Assembly: GCA_035352715.1 (NCBI GenBank)
Contig: DAOPYE010000126.1
Location: forward strand, 1 to 5,773
DNA from: DAOPYE01 sp035352715
GTDB taxonomy: Bacteria > Acidobacteriota > Holophagae > Holophagales > Holophagaceae
Direction of reading: 5' to 3'
DNA length: 5,773 nt
Shown: piece by piece, positions 1 to 5,102 of the stretch
Layout of the letters: each line of letters opens with the position of its first letter
How positions within the stretch are numbered: position 1 is the first letter of the stretch
The notes under the pieces: model-generated
What the model was told of the DNA's origin: nothing
Database searches by the model: none
What the model saw: only the letters and a program-made list of their open reading frames with translations
Program-made: the position numbers and the translations under genes

Positions 1-196
1 GAACCAGGTACACCACGGACTTCGCATCTACAGGGAACCCATGGGCGGCGAAAGCCAGTTCGCCGATGAGGACATGAGGGATGCCAAGGTCCACCAAGAC
101 CCCATGGCATAGGCGCTCAGCCTCCCAGATGCTCGCTGGGGTCGATGGCGATTGGGACATGGGGAGCTGCCAGTGGATCTGGGGGAGAGCGGTCAT
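1..196 (-). CDS. N-terminal part of a nucleotidyltransferase-fold-like protein (runs off left edge)
   Basis: Sixty-five codons are visible from an ATG at 196-194, and the frame stays open to the left edge. An in-frame ATG at 160-158 is an alternative start, and the frame is open upstream to a stop near 309, so the start is uncertain. Residues 13-31 are polar and proline/serine-rich. From residue 32 on, the pattern is helix, strand, helix, with segments VLIGELAFAAHG and FPVDAKSVVYLV. This resembles the opening of minimal nucleotidyltransferase domains, in which a Gly-Gly strand, a helix ending in HG, and a P-R-x-T-x-D-x-D strand carry the metal-binding acids. Here the second Gly is Glu and both Asp positions read Ser and Val. 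If the homology is right, the protein is unlikely to transfer nucleotides and may be a binding protein or a decaying gene. No clear Shine-Dalgarno is seen before either ATG. The coding call is moderately secure; the family call is tentative. Confidence 0.5.
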   Translation of the reverse strand, partial: MTALPQIHWQLPMSQSPSTPASIWEAERLCHGVLVDLGIPHVLIGELAFAAHGFPVDAKSVVYLV

Positions 197-305
197 GCGC
201 TCAATTGCCGCACCCCTGGGGGTTCCAAGAATGAGGCTGGGGATTATCGAGAAACCCCACCCGGGGAGATGGGAGGAGTGCCTTGCACCTTGGGATGTCG
301 TTGGA

Positions 306-334
306 ATCTAACAAAGTATTGAAAAATAAGCCAA
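306..334 (-). promoter_or_regulatory. Possible sigma-70-type promoter for the left-edge gene
   Basis: On the minus strand a -35-like TTGGCT (334-329) is followed after 17 bases by a -10-like TTAGAT (311-306), inside the most AT-rich part of the window. The match is imperfect: four of six at -35 and three of six at -10. It would give a leader of about 100 bases before the ATG at 196. Two GGTGCAACA repeats sit just upstream of the -35 box and a third partial copy just downstream of the expected transcription start, which would suit operator sites. Confidence 0.3.
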
Positions 335-348
335 ATAGCCCGATATTT

Positions 349-369
349 TGTTGCACCTCTGTTGCACCT
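349..369. repeat. Tandem direct repeat TGTTGCACCT, 11-bp period
   Basis: Two exact 10-base copies lie at 349-358 and 360-369, one helical turn apart. An 8-base partial copy, TTGCACCT, lies at 283-290 in the same orientation. Spacing of one turn suggests protein binding on one face of the helix. Candidate roles are an operator for the leftward gene or arm-type sites for a tRNA-targeting integrase; the sequence does not decide between them. Confidence 0.6.
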
Positions 370-390
370 TCCATGGCAAGATTGGGGCTT

Positions 391-414
391 CAACCAACCA
401 CGGGAGTGGTGTTG
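391..414. repeat. Bulged inverted repeat
   Basis: CAAC at 391-394 pairs with GTTG at 411-414, and ACCAC at 397-401 pairs with GTGGT at 406-410, with a GGGA loop and a two-base bulge. There is no T-run on either side, so it is not a terminator. It lies between the TTGCACCT repeats and the tRNA terminator. Its role is unknown and a nine-pair bulged hairpin could arise by chance. Confidence 0.3.
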
Positions 415-446
415 CCAGCTCTTCGACATCGACTGGACAGATAGCG

Positions 447-477
447 AAAACCCCCGTCAACACTAGGTTTCAGGGGG
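447..477 (-). terminator. Rho-independent-like terminator of tRNA-Thr
   Basis: On the minus strand CCCCC (477-473) pairs with GGGGG (455-451), with a further AAC/GTT pairing inside, and the stem is followed directly by TTTT (450-447). It begins eight bases after the tRNA CCA end. The stem is short with an internal loop, so it is a moderate terminator. Confidence 0.55.
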
Positions 478-484
478 CATTTAC

Positions 485-560
485 TGGAGCCAACTATAGG
501 ACTCGAACCTACGACCTGCTGATTACGAATCAGCTGCTCTACCAGCTGAGCTAAGTTGGC
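485..560 (-). tRNA. tRNA-Thr (anticodon CGU)
   Basis: A complete cloverleaf can be folded on the minus strand. The seven-pair acceptor is GCCAACT/AGTTGGC, the D-stem is GCTC/GAGC around AGCTGGTA, the anticodon stem is GCTGA/TCAGC with loop TTCGTAA, the variable loop is AGGTC, and the T-arm is GTAGG-TTCGAGT-CCTAT. The anticodon CGT occupies 527-525 and reads ACG threonine codons. The discriminator U and the CCA tail are encoded at 488-485. The body is 72 bases, 76 with UCCA. All invariant loop bases expected (GG in the D-loop, U33, TTC in the T-loop) are present, so the gene looks functional. No strong promoter was recognised upstream on the minus strand. Confidence 0.97.
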
Positions 561-652
561 CTTGCGTGCTGGTTGGCTGAATGCTTACTGGCTTGCATTC
601 GGCCTGGATCCGCAGTGGGCAAGCCCGCCGGGAAAAAGGATCATAGCGTGCG

Positions 653-700
653 GGGGGCGTTTTGCCAAGCGAGGTCCTGGGTTCAATTTCTGGATCAACC
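653..700 (+). pseudogene. tRNA-like remnant (D-side fused to T-arm)
   Basis: GGGGGCG then TTTTGCCAAGCG resembles the acceptor and D-arm start of a tRNA-Gln-type molecule. It is followed at once by AGGTC, a pairable T-stem CTGGG/TCTGG (with G-U pairs) around TTCAATT, then seven bases. The anticodon arm is missing and the last seven bases do not pair with the 5' end, so it cannot be a working tRNA. A chance resemblance is quite possible. Confidence 0.2.
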
Positions 701-839
701 CTGTGGTGGCGCGGGTGGTCTGTGTTTATTGGCCAGTTGATTTGAAATACGGGCTGTTCACCCAGAAGCCCAAAAAGAATGTCGGCAGTCCTTCGATCGG
801 ATGCCCCGCGACTTTGTGTGGAGCGTGTGCTTCAGCATC

Positions 840-854
840 GACGCAGCCTGCGTC
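840..854. repeat. Perfect inverted repeat GACGCA-GCC-TGCGTC
   Basis: A 6-bp perfect stem with a three-base loop lies about 105 bases upstream of the esterase ATG. There is no T-run after it. It could be an operator or an mRNA leader hairpin; a weaker inverted repeat, CCGAG/CTCGG at 885-889 and 897-901, follows. Confidence 0.25.
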
Positions 855-945
855 CCCGGCCTTGAGAGGATGATTTTGTCTCGCCGAGAGGTCCAGCTCG
901 GTTCTACTGCTGGATGACAGCACCCAATCTCTTGTGGGTTTTGTG

Positions 946-952
946 AAAGGTG
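946..952 (+). promoter_or_regulatory. Ribosome binding site deciding the esterase start
   Basis: AAAGGTG ends eight bases before the ATG at 961. It favours that ATG over the in-frame GTG codons at 934, 943 and 952, which lie before or inside this site. Starting at 961 also places a basic residue cluster directly at the N-terminus of the signal peptide. Confidence 0.6.
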
Positions 953-960
953 TGAATGAC

Positions 961-2352
961 ATGACTCGCATGAAACGGTTCACGAACATCGTGTTGCTGG
1001 TGCCCGCGCTTGCATCGGTGATCGGCGGCGGCGCGCTTGTCGCTGAGGAGGCGAAGGCGTCGGTAGAGCAGGCGGGGGCGCAGAAGCCGCGCGTCGTTCT
1101 GACGGCCGATCATGATCATGCGCGCCTGATGAAGCTGCTGGGGGTCACGACCATGCGGCCTGGAGCGGATCCGAACAAACCGAATTCGCCCAACGCGCCG
1201 AACTATGACGAGGCGAAGTCCACGCCCTTTCCCACGCTGCCGGAAGTCCTGCGGTTCAAGGACGGGCGTCCGGTGCGCACGCCGCTGGAATGGCGCCAGC
1301 GCCGACTGGAGCTTCTGGAGGACTTCGATCGCGAGGTCTACGGACGCACCCCCGAAAACGCCCCGGCGGTCCATTGGCAGAAGGTGGATTCCAAGCCCGA
1401 GAAAATGGGCGCGCAGGATGTCATCACCACAACCTATCTCGGTCGTGTCGACAACTCGGCTTATCCTTCCATCAAAGTCGAAATTGAGATGGTGTTGATG
1501 ACGCCGGCAGCGGCCAAGGATCCGGTCCCGGTGGTGCTCAGCTACTCGTTTCCCCGCGCAATGATGAGTCGCTTCCCCAAGCCGCCTGGACCTTCGTGGC
1601 AGGAGCAGATGATCGCCAAGGGGTGGGGCAGCGCCGAGATCTATCCCACTTCCTACCAGGCGGACAATGGAGGTGGACTGACCGACGGCATCATCGGGTT
1701 GGTCAACAAGGGCCAGCCGAGGAAGCTGGATGATTGGGGCACCCTGAAGGCCTGGGCCTGGGGAGCCAGCCGCGCCCTGGACTGCCTGGAGAAGGAGCCT
1801 CGCGTCAATCCTCGCATGGTTGGCATTGAAGGGCTTTCCCGCTATGGGAAAACTGCTTTGGTGACCATGGCCTACGACGAGCGCTTCGCCATCGGCTTCA
1901 TCGGTTCTTCCGGTTGCGGTGGCGCGAAGATCCACCGGCGCGACTTCGGCGAGAAGGTGGAAAACCTCGCCAGCGCTGGGGAGTACCACTGGATGGCCGG
2001 CAACTACATCAAGTACGGAAGCTCGCTGACGTGGAACGATCTGCCCGTGGATGCTCACGAACTCATCGCGCTTTGCGCCCCCCGGCCGGTTTTCGTGGGC
2101 GGCGGCGCGCCCAATGTCGAGGGACAGTGGGTTGATCAGCGCGGAACCTTCCTGGCCACGGTCGCGGCGGGTCCGGTCTATCGCCTGCTGGGCGCCAAGG
2201 ATCTCGGCACCTCCACCATGCCCGCCATCAATGTTCCCCTGATCTCGGGCGACCTCGCCTGGCGGCAGCACGATGGCGGTCACACCAATGTCCCCAACTG
2301 GCCGACCTTCCTTGAATTCGCCTCGCGCTACGCCTGGCCAGCGGCCAAGTAG
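961..2352 (+). CDS. Exported CE15-type glucuronoyl esterase (alpha/beta hydrolase)
   Basis: This 463-residue protein resembles bacterial carbohydrate esterase family 15, whose members hydrolyse esters between lignin alcohols and 4-O-methyl-glucuronate of xylan. Residues 1-30 form a signal peptide: a TRMKR basic start, a hydrophobic run, and possible cleavage near ALVA-EE or AKA-S. The N-terminal module has MKLLGVTTMRPGA and EDFDREVYGRTP (about 121-131), both typical of the family. The nucleophile elbow GLSRYGK spans 291-297 with Ser293 and its neighbour Arg294. SGCGGAKIHRRDFGE follows at about 317-331, and EYHWMAGNYIKY and LPVDAHELIALCAPRPVF are also family-like. The proposed catalytic His441 sits in HDGGHTNVPNW (437-447). 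The canonical acidic residue, 23 residues after the Ser in characterised CE15 enzymes, is Ser316 here; Glu387 in NVEGQW may replace it. The length is normal for bacterial CE15. The gene has its own terminator and no visible polysaccharide-degradation neighbours. Databases may label it acetylxylan esterase. Confidence 0.85.
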   Translation: MTRMKRFTNIVLLVPALASVIGGGALVAEEAKASVEQAGAQKPRVVLTADHDHARLMKLLGVTTMRPGADPNKPNSPNAPNYDEAKSTPFPTLPEVLRFKDGRPVRTPLEWRQRRLELLEDFDREVYGRTPENAPAVHWQKVDSKPEKMGAQDVITTTYLGRVDNSAYPSIKVEIEMVLMTPAAAKDPVPVVLSYSFPRAMMSRFPKPPGPSWQEQMIAKGWGSAEIYPTSYQADNGGGLTDGIIGLVNKGQPRKLDDWGTLKAWAWGASRALDCLEKEPRVNPRMVGIEGLSRYGKTALVTMAYDERFAIGFIGSSGCGGAKIHRRDFGEKVENLASAGEYHWMAGNYIKYGSSLTWNDLPVDAHELIALCAPRPVFVGGGAPNVEGQWVDQRGTFLATVAAGPVYRLLGAKDLGTSTMPAINVPLISGDLAWRQHDGGHTNVPNWPTFLEFASRYAWPAAK

Positions 2353-2371
2353 TTCCGTCGTCCTTGCTTTC

Positions 2372-2423
2372 GGCTCCCCATCCTCGATCCGGCTGGATCC
2401 GGGGATGGGGAGTCGGCTGTTTT
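2372..2423 (+). terminator. Terminator after the esterase gene
   Basis: GGCTCCCCATCC (2372-2383) pairs with GGATGGGGAGTC (2403-2414), 12 pairs including one G-U. An inner GATCC/GGATC stem with a GGCT loop extends the hairpin. A short T-run, GTTTT, ends at 2423 but starts five bases after the stem, so termination efficiency is uncertain. It lies about 20 bases after the esterase stop. Confidence 0.65.
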
Positions 2424-2588
2424 GGCCCATCCTCCCATCCAGAGGGGGATCCGGGGGCCCGATTCAGCTATCCTAGAAGATCTGTGCCGGGCTCCGAACC
2501 GGTGGCTGGCGCAGGAATATCGACGCGGCGTTTCCTGGAGCCAGGAAGCCGAACCATCGTCCACGAAACATCCTGAGGGAGATCGCCC

Positions 2589-4379
2589 ATGGACCAAGCC
2601 ATCCTTGCGAAACACGACGCCGAAAAGCGGAATTCGCCCTTCGAGCGCTTCCTGCGCGCGCTGCCCGTCTCTGTGACGGATGTCTTCCTGAACGGCAAGG
2701 CCATTCAGGCCGCTTCCTTCAAGGAAACGGGCGAGACGCTGATCACGCCCGATACCGAGCAGGTCTCTGCCTACTTCCCCAACACCATGAAGAACCACGC
2801 CAACAAGGTGCTGGAAACCGTCAAGGGCGGCGTGGCCCCCGTCAGCGGCAAGAAGGTGCTGGTGCTCTTTTCCGGCGGCCCCGCGGCCGGCGGCAACAAC
2901 GTGCTGGTGGGCCTCTACAAGGCGCTTTGCCCCGCGAACAAGCTGTTTGGCGTGAAGGCGGGCCCCGGCGGTCTGCTGAAGGGCCAGACCTTCGAGATCA
3001 CCGAGGAAGGCGCCAAGTCCGTTCTGAACCTGGGCGGCTTTGATTTCCTGGGCAGCGATCGCACCAAGATCGAATCGGACGAGCAGTTCGAGCTGGTCAA
3101 GAAGGTCTGCAAGGAACAGGCGGTCGATGCCATCGTCATCGTCGGCGGCGACGACTCCAACACGAACGCCGGATTCCTGGCCGAGAAGCTCTTCACGGGC
3201 ATCCACGCGGATGGCCGCGGCGTGCAGGTCATCGGCGTGCCCAAGACCATCGACGGTGATCTGCAGGTTGGCAAGCATCTGCCCATCTCCTTCGGCTTCG
3301 ACACGGCGACCAAGATCTACGCCGAGACCATCGGCAACATCGCCCAGGACACGCCCTCCAGCCGCAAGTACTACCACTTCATCAAGATCATGGGCCGCAG
3401 CGCCTCCCACGTCGCCCTGGGCGCCGCCGCGCTGGTGCGCCCCACCATCGTGCTGATCAGCGAAGAAGTGGAAGCCAAGGCCAAGAGCCTGGACCAGATC
3501 GTCACCGAAATCGCGACGGTCGCCGCCCAGCGCGCCACCAAGGGCATCGCCCACGGCGTGGTCGTGATCCCTGAAGGGCTCATCGAGTTCATCCCCGAGT
3601 TCAAGTCCCTCATCGCCGAGCTGAATCCCGCCCTGGATCGCCTGAAGGACAAGCTGGAAGGCGCCAGCCTGGAGCAGAAGAAGACCATCGTTCGCGATAG
3701 CCTGACGGATGCCTCCAAGGCCACGCTGGACAGCCTGCCGGAAGCCTTCCGCACCATGCTGCTGCTGGATCGCGATAGCCACGGCAATCTGCCCGTGAGC
3801 CAGATCGAGACCGAGAAGCTGCTGATGGAGCTGGTCGCCGACAAGGTGAAGGCCATGCAGGCCGCGTCCGAGAGCTTCCCCGTCATCAAGGCCTTCAGCG
3901 CCGATGAACTGGCCGCTTTCAAGAAATACAAGTTCGGCAGCCTGAACCACTTCCTGGGCTACGAGGGCCGCTGCGGCGCGCCCACCAAGTTCGATATGGC
4001 CTTCTGCCTGAACCTGGGCCTGGTGGCTGGCAGCCTGATCCTGGCGGGCAAGACCGGCTACATGGCCGCTGTCACCGATCTGGATAAGGGCGGACGTGGC
4101 CTGGCCATCCCCATCACCGGCCTAATGAACATCGAGCAGCGCGGCGCCAAGAAGAAGGTCGTCATCAAGAAGGCGCTGGTGGAACTCGATTCCCCCGCGT
4201 TCAAGCACCTGCAGGCGGTGCGCGAGGTGTGGGCTTCGGCCGATTACTTCCAGTCCCCCGGCCCCCGTCAGTATTCCGGTCCTGTGGATGTCACCGATAA
4301 CGGTCCCGTCATCTCGATGATGAATCAGGGCTACACCACGTACACCTACAACCTGGGTCAGACGGTTTCGGTTTTCTAG
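2589..4379 (+). CDS. pfp: PPi-dependent 6-phosphofructokinase, long form
   Basis: The 596-residue product is a diphosphate--fructose-6-phosphate 1-phosphotransferase, a cytoplasmic enzyme that reversibly converts fructose-6-P and PPi to fructose-1,6-bisphosphate and Pi. The glycine-rich loop FSGGPAAGGNN lies at 94-104. GGDDSNTNA at 186-194 has Asp189 where ATP-dependent enzymes have Gly, and PKTIDGDL at 218-225 carries Lys219 and the catalytic acids Asp222 and Asp224; this pair of motifs is the known signature of PPi use. MGRSASH (268-274) and GYEGR (457-461) contribute to sugar-phosphate binding. A helical, charged stretch at about 330-450 separates the last two, as in the long plant-beta/spirochaete-type PFPs of roughly 550 residues. 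The start is well supported by GAGGGAG at 2575-2581, seven bases before ATG. A TATCCT near 2469 could be a -10 box but no -35 fits. The gene appears monocistronic because a strong terminator follows. Confidence 0.95.
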   Translation: MDQAILAKHDAEKRNSPFERFLRALPVSVTDVFLNGKAIQAASFKETGETLITPDTEQVSAYFPNTMKNHANKVLETVKGGVAPVSGKKVLVLFSGGPAAGGNNVLVGLYKALCPANKLFGVKAGPGGLLKGQTFEITEEGAKSVLNLGGFDFLGSDRTKIESDEQFELVKKVCKEQAVDAIVIVGGDDSNTNAGFLAEKLFTGIHADGRGVQVIGVPKTIDGDLQVGKHLPISFGFDTATKIYAETIGNIAQDTPSSRKYYHFIKIMGRSASHVALGAAALVRPTIVLISEEVEAKAKSLDQIVTEIATVAAQRATKGIAHGVVVIPEGLIEFIPEFKSLIAELNPALDRLKDKLEGASLEQKKTIVRDSLTDASKATLDSLPEAFRTMLLLDRDSHGNLPVSQIETEKLLMELVADKVKAMQAASESFPVIKAFSADELAAFKKYKFGSLNHFLGYEGRCGAPTKFDMAFCLNLGLVAGSLILAGKTGYMAAVTDLDKGGRGLAIPITGLMNIEQRGAKKKVVIKKALVELDSPAFKHLQAVREVWASADYFQSPGPRQYSGPVDVTDNGPVISMMNQGYTTYTYNLGQTVSVF

Positions 4380-4397
4380 GTTCGTGAATGTCACACG

Positions 4398-4437
4398 ACG
4401 GCCCATCTCGGATTCCGGGATGGGCCGTTCGCTTTTT
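4398..4437 (+). terminator. Strong Rho-independent terminator after pfp
   Basis: A 14-pair stem (4398-4411 with 4415-4428, one G-U pair) closes on a three-base ATT loop, and T5 follows at 4433-4437. It starts 18 bases after the pfp stop codon. It is the best terminator in the window and sits only 15 bases before the start codon of the next gene. Confidence 0.9.
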
Positions 4438-4445
4438 GGGGTGAG
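4438..4445 (+). promoter_or_regulatory. Ribosome binding site directly after the pfp terminator
   Basis: GGGGTGAG lies six bases before the ATG at 4452 and begins on the base after the terminator T-run. There is no space for a promoter between terminator and this site, so transcripts of the next gene must start inside or before the hairpin, or read through it. Confidence 0.6.
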
Positions 4446-4451
4446 CGCGCC

Positions 4452-4991
4452 ATGGGCGATTTGAGACAGTGCTTGTCGAATCTGCGTGATTTGAGCGGTG
4501 ATGCGGTCCTGCTCACCCGCCTTGCGCCCGAGGGGGGACGCTGGATCCTGCCCAGTCGGGAAACGGTGACGGTGCCCGAGCTGCCGGACGAATTGCCCCA
4601 GGCGCTGATCTGGGCCGAAGCGCGCGCGGCCCACGCGCAAGGGACGCCGCGCCACGTCCAGGCCGCCGGGATCTCGTGCCTGCTGGAGCCCGTCGCGCCT
4701 GGGCGCTTGGCGCCCTGGATGCACTTCGCGCTGCAGCTTCAGGCGCAGGGCAAGCCCGGCGTGACGGCCGTGATTGCTTCGGCAGACGGCGGCTCCAAAG
4801 GCGAATGGCCCTATCAGGTGGGCGATACCTTCGCCCTGGACGCACACAGCCACGGCCTGGTGCCACTGGAGAATGCGCTGAACATCGCGCTGCACCGCCA
4901 GAGCCAAGCCCTGCTGGGGACCGGCGAGACCCGGCTGGCATCCGTGGATCTTCCGGGTGGGCGCCTGACGCTGCTCTTCGAATCCTTCTGA
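4452..4991 (+). CDS. Hypothetical protein, 179 aa, family not recognised
   Basis: No known domain was recognised. The start is supported by GGGGTGAG six bases upstream, and codon use matches the G/C-rich third positions of the neighbours, so it is probably a real gene. The product looks soluble: no signal peptide or membrane segment is visible. It begins with LRQCLSNLRDLSGDAVLLTRL, has a Trp-Ile-Leu-Pro strand near 31-34, an Ala-rich helix at about 50-63, and alternating hydrophobic strands at 73-80, 103-110 and 163-176. Cysteines at 7 and 76 and the histidines are scattered, with no metal-binding pattern. The C-terminus, RLTLLFESF, reads as a final beta-strand. It stands between the pfp terminator and the phosphoketolase terminator and shows no evident functional link to either. 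A frame on the opposite strand is also long, but it lacks a ribosome binding site and overlaps pfp. Confidence 0.7.
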   Translation: MGDLRQCLSNLRDLSGDAVLLTRLAPEGGRWILPSRETVTVPELPDELPQALIWAEARAAHAQGTPRHVQAAGISCLLEPVAPGRLAPWMHFALQLQAQGKPGVTAVIASADGGSKGEWPYQVGDTFALDAHSHGLVPLENALNIALHRQSQALLGTGETRLASVDLPGGRLTLLFESF

Positions 4992-5035
4992 CGCTTCCTT
5001 CTGGCGCTGCCCTAGCCTTCCCTCCGCGAGATGCC

Positions 5036-5076
5036 AAAACGAGCTTGGCCGCCTCCGAAAATCGAGGCGGCCAAGC
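5036..5076 (-). terminator. Terminator of the phosphoketolase gene
   Basis: A perfect 13-pair stem (5043-5055 with 5064-5076) encloses an eight-base loop. On the minus strand it is followed three bases later by TTTT (5039-5036). On the plus strand only a weak GTTTC follows at a distance, so it mainly serves the leftward gene, although it lies between convergent genes and may act on both. Confidence 0.8.
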
Positions 5077-5102
5077 ATGAGGTCGTTTCAGCCCAATGGG
5101 CT

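Larger units (their letters stand above)
197..484. other. Non-coding region between the left-edge gene and tRNA-Thr
   Basis: No convincing gene is present. Bases about 305-352 are clearly more AT-rich than the flanks and hold a possible leftward promoter. The word TTGCACCT occurs three times here, and a bulged hairpin lies at 391-414. The tRNA terminator occupies 447-477. Short open frames exist on both strands but lack ribosome binding sites and run into the tRNA or the promoter-like region. The tRNA 3' end faces this stretch, which is the side on which tRNA-targeting elements normally insert. Confidence 0.6.
561..960. other. Non-coding region between tRNA-Thr and the esterase gene
   Basis: Neither strand carries a believable gene. 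The longest frames either start inside the tRNA or continue antisense into the esterase. Visible structure is limited to a tRNA-like fragment at 653-700, a perfect 6-bp hairpin at 840-854 and a second short inverted repeat at 885-901. Promoters for the divergent tRNA and esterase must lie here, but no close -35/-10 pair was found on either strand. Confidence 0.6.

Noticed and set aside
244..429. Minus-strand 61-codon frame
   Set aside because: It crosses the AT-rich promoter-like region and the repeats, has no ribosome site and no recognisable protein features.
348..554. Plus-strand 68-codon frame ending RTRTYDLLITNQLLYQLS
   Set aside because: Its C-terminal part is the antisense translation of the tRNA-Thr, a well-known source of spurious proteins; there is no ribosome binding site.
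556..873. Plus-strand 105-codon frame beginning with TTG inside the tRNA
   Set aside because: The start overlaps the tRNA 5' end, no Shine-Dalgarno is present, and the composition looks random.
934..960. Upstream GTG start for the esterase
   Set aside because: The ATG at 961 has a well-spaced AAAGGTG, and the extra nine residues would put a non-basic segment before the signal peptide.
904..2430. Minus-strand 508-codon frame opposite the esterase
   Set aside because: It mirrors a strongly supported gene in GC-rich DNA, where antisense frames are long by codon bias; its translation is rich in Arg, Gly, His and Gln without domain motifs.
2446..2474. Promoter for pfp with TATCCT at 2469-2474
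   Set aside because: The base run 17 bp upstream is GGGATC, which does not resemble a -35 box, so no promoter was called.
2328..3950. Minus-strand 540-codon frame opposite pfp
   Set aside because: A shadow of pfp: low-complexity Gly/Leu/Asp/Gln-rich translation, and it also crosses the esterase terminator region.
4122..5078. Minus-strand 318-codon frame opposite the 179-aa gene
   Set aside because: It overlaps the end of pfp and two terminators and has no convincing start signal; the plus-strand 179-aa frame has a good ribosome site and fits the gap between terminators.
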